This document shows positions 21,108-21,850 of a stretch of DNA of 21,850 nt, piece by piece. Source of the stretch: JAWABC01 sp043810595 (GTDB lineage: Archaea > Nanobdellota > Nanobdellia > SCGC-AAA011-G17 > VGLX01); the NCBI GenBank assembly GCA_043810595.1, contig JBDRNX010000019.1:1-21850 (forward strand). The letters are read 5' to 3'. How positions within the stretch are numbered: the stretch's first letter is position 1; each line of letters starts with the position of its first letter. The notes under the pieces were generated by a model. It had not been told where the DNA came from. It worked only from the letters and a program-made list of their open reading frames with translations, and did no database searches. Position numbers and translations under genes: made by a program.

Positions 21108-21692
21108 ATGAAACTGAAGTTTTTGTTGTATGTTTCAGCTTTGTTAGTTCTCTCAGCAGTTGTGATGGCAGCCGGTAACTGTACTAAAGAAGGTGGTAAG
21201 GACTATTTCACTGCTGGCGTTGCTACTGTAGAGGGTGTTGGCGATTCGCCTGATGTTTGTGTTGGTGATAAAAGGCTTTTGGAATATTACTGTAACGATG
21301 CCGGCAAGCTTGAGTACGAGTATTACGACTGCCCTGATGCCTGTGTTGAGGGTGCTTGTTCTGGTGAATCTCCTGAACTGCCTTCTAACGAGACTTGTAC
21401 AGAGAACTGGAGCTGTGGTGATTGGTCTGATTGTGCTGACAGCCAGCAGACTAGGACTTGTGTTGACTTGAATGATTGTAACACGACCACGAGTAAGCCT
21501 GTTGAGGTTGAGGTTTGTGTTCCTGAGCAGCCTCCTGTCACCCCGCCTGCTAGCGGTTTGACTCAGTACAGGTATTACATAATCGGGGGCATTGTTTCGC
21601 TGCTGATAATCCTCTACCTTGTTATGAAGAAGAAGGAACCTAAGGTTATGGAAACTAAGGAGCCTGAGAAGAAGGAAGAGGAGAAGAAGTAA
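21108..21692 (+). CDS. Secreted, C-terminally anchored Cys-rich protein with TSP1-like segment
   Basis: 194 residues from ATG 21108, chosen for its AAAGGAGG at ideal spacing. Residues 1-22 are a signal peptide (MKLKFLLYVSALLVLSAVVMA). A six-Cys module follows (NCTKEGGKDYFTAGV... to ACVEGACS) of a kind found in secreted archaeal proteins. Then comes a thrombospondin-type-1-like segment, CTENWSCGDWSDCADSQQTRTC with further Cys (DCNTTT...VCV). A Pro-rich linker (PEQPPVTPPAS) leads to a membrane helix (YYIIGGIVSLLIILYLVM) and a Lys/Glu cytosolic tail. It is probably a surface protein facing outside. N-x-T sequons (NETC, NTTT) could be glycosylated. The binding partner is unknown. Confidence 0.82.
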   Translation: MKLKFLLYVSALLVLSAVVMAAGNCTKEGGKDYFTAGVATVEGVGDSPDVCVGDKRLLEYYCNDAGKLEYEYYDCPDACVEGACSGESPELPSNETCTENWSCGDWSDCADSQQTRTCVDLNDCNTTTSKPVEVEVCVPEQPPVTPPASGLTQYRYYIIGGIVSLLIILYLVMKKKEPKVMETKEPEKKEEEKK

Positions 21693-21697
21693 TTCTT

Positions 21698-21707
21698 TTC
21701 TTTTTTT
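21698..21707 (+). terminator. T-rich end of the secreted-protein transcript
   Basis: TTCTTTTTTT begins a few bases after the stop codon at 21692, in the 13-base gap between two convergent genes. It is a plausible plus-strand terminator. Confidence 0.35.
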
Positions 21708-21850
21708 ATATTATTGTTGGGAACACTCTTATCGTTCCATTTTGGTAGACTAAAGTTCTGACTACTGTGTTGTTTGCCCTGACCCAGATTGTCCACCTGT
21801 CCCCTTCCGGTTCTAGTGTTGTTTTGTAGATTGTTGGTCCGCCTTCTCCG
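21706..21850 (-). CDS. C-terminus of a protein running off the right edge
   Basis: The last 47 codons are visible, ending at a TAA (21706-21708). They read as a beta-rich stretch, GEGGPTIYKTTLEPEGDRW followed by TIWVRANNTVVRTLVYQNG and TIRVFPTII. It looks like an extracytoplasmic beta-sandwich end without a membrane anchor. NNT and NGT are potential N-glycosylation sequons. A-ending codons match the other minus-strand genes. It is convergent with the Cys-rich secreted protein. The family cannot be recognised. Confidence 0.65.
   Translation of the reverse strand, partial: GEGGPTIYKTTLEPEGDRWTIWVRANNTVVRTLVYQNGTIRVFPTII

Noticed and set aside
1..21850. Replication origin or terminus
   Set aside because: The G/T excess stays on the plus strand throughout by eye, and no cluster of origin-type repeats or Cdc6 gene is seen.
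1..21850. CRISPR array, insertion sequence, integrase site or tRNA
   Set aside because: I saw no regularly spaced repeats, transposase or integrase motifs, terminal inverted repeats or cloverleaf sequence.

Overview
This window comes from an archaeon. The archaeal markers are an aIF5A with a hypusination-type loop, a 56-residue zinc-ribbon L40e, an archaeal-type SRP RNA with Alu and S domains, an archaeal TYW1/Taw1 wybutosine enzyme, and promoters made of a TATA box about 27 bases ahead of a leaderless ATG. The tight packing, many membrane glycosylation genes and a small Cys-rich secreted protein with a TSP1-like segment suggest a DPANN lineage (Woesearchaeota/Pacearchaeota-like). That lineage call is inference from style, not from a marker tree.

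Layout. Bases 1-87 (-) are the N-terminus of a membrane protein cut by the window edge. Bases 205-4670 (+) form a five-gene sugar/envelope operon: two DegT/DnrJ/EryC1-type PLP aminotransferases, a left-handed beta-helix acyltransferase, a FemAB-like acyltransferase and a DPM1-like GT2 glycosyltransferase. Bases 4660-6863 (-) hold a methyltransferase followed by a large GT-C-like membrane protein. Bases 6932-10570 (+) hold a second GT-C-like membrane protein, a DUF362 protein and an FAD-dependent oxidoreductase. Bases 10536-12235 (-) hold a second DUF362 protein and a PHP-domain protein. Bases 12290-13771 (+) hold a UbiA-family prenyltransferase resembling decaprenyl-phosphate phosphoribosyltransferase, and a calcineurin-like phosphoesterase. 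The first 13.8 kb therefore reads as a lipid-linked sugar, glycoconjugate and envelope region.

From 13758 the content becomes housekeeping: Taw1, TatD, a radical SAM protein with an unusual cysteine spacing (-); a SPOUT RNA methyltransferase (+); aIF5A, L40e and a site-2 protease (-); a small helical protein and a nucleotidyltransferase (-); SRP RNA (+); a secreted, membrane-anchored Cys-rich/TSP1-like protein (+); and the C-terminus of a further gene (-) at the right edge.

Three patterns run through the window. (1) The + strand is G- and T-rich whichever strand is coding, so + genes use T/G-ending codons and - genes use A/C-ending codons. (2) Most promoters place the centre of an 8-base TATA-like box 26-29 bases before the ATG, implying leaderless mRNAs; two boxes are perfect TTTATAAA palindromes lying exactly midway between two divergent start codons. 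(3) Genes are packed without spacers: ATGA overlaps within operons, overlapping 3' ends at convergent junctions, and stop codons that form part of the next gene's TATA box. There is no tRNA, rRNA, CRISPR array, insertion sequence or origin that I can support. Apart from the SRP RNA locus, no stretch over 300 bases lacks a protein gene.
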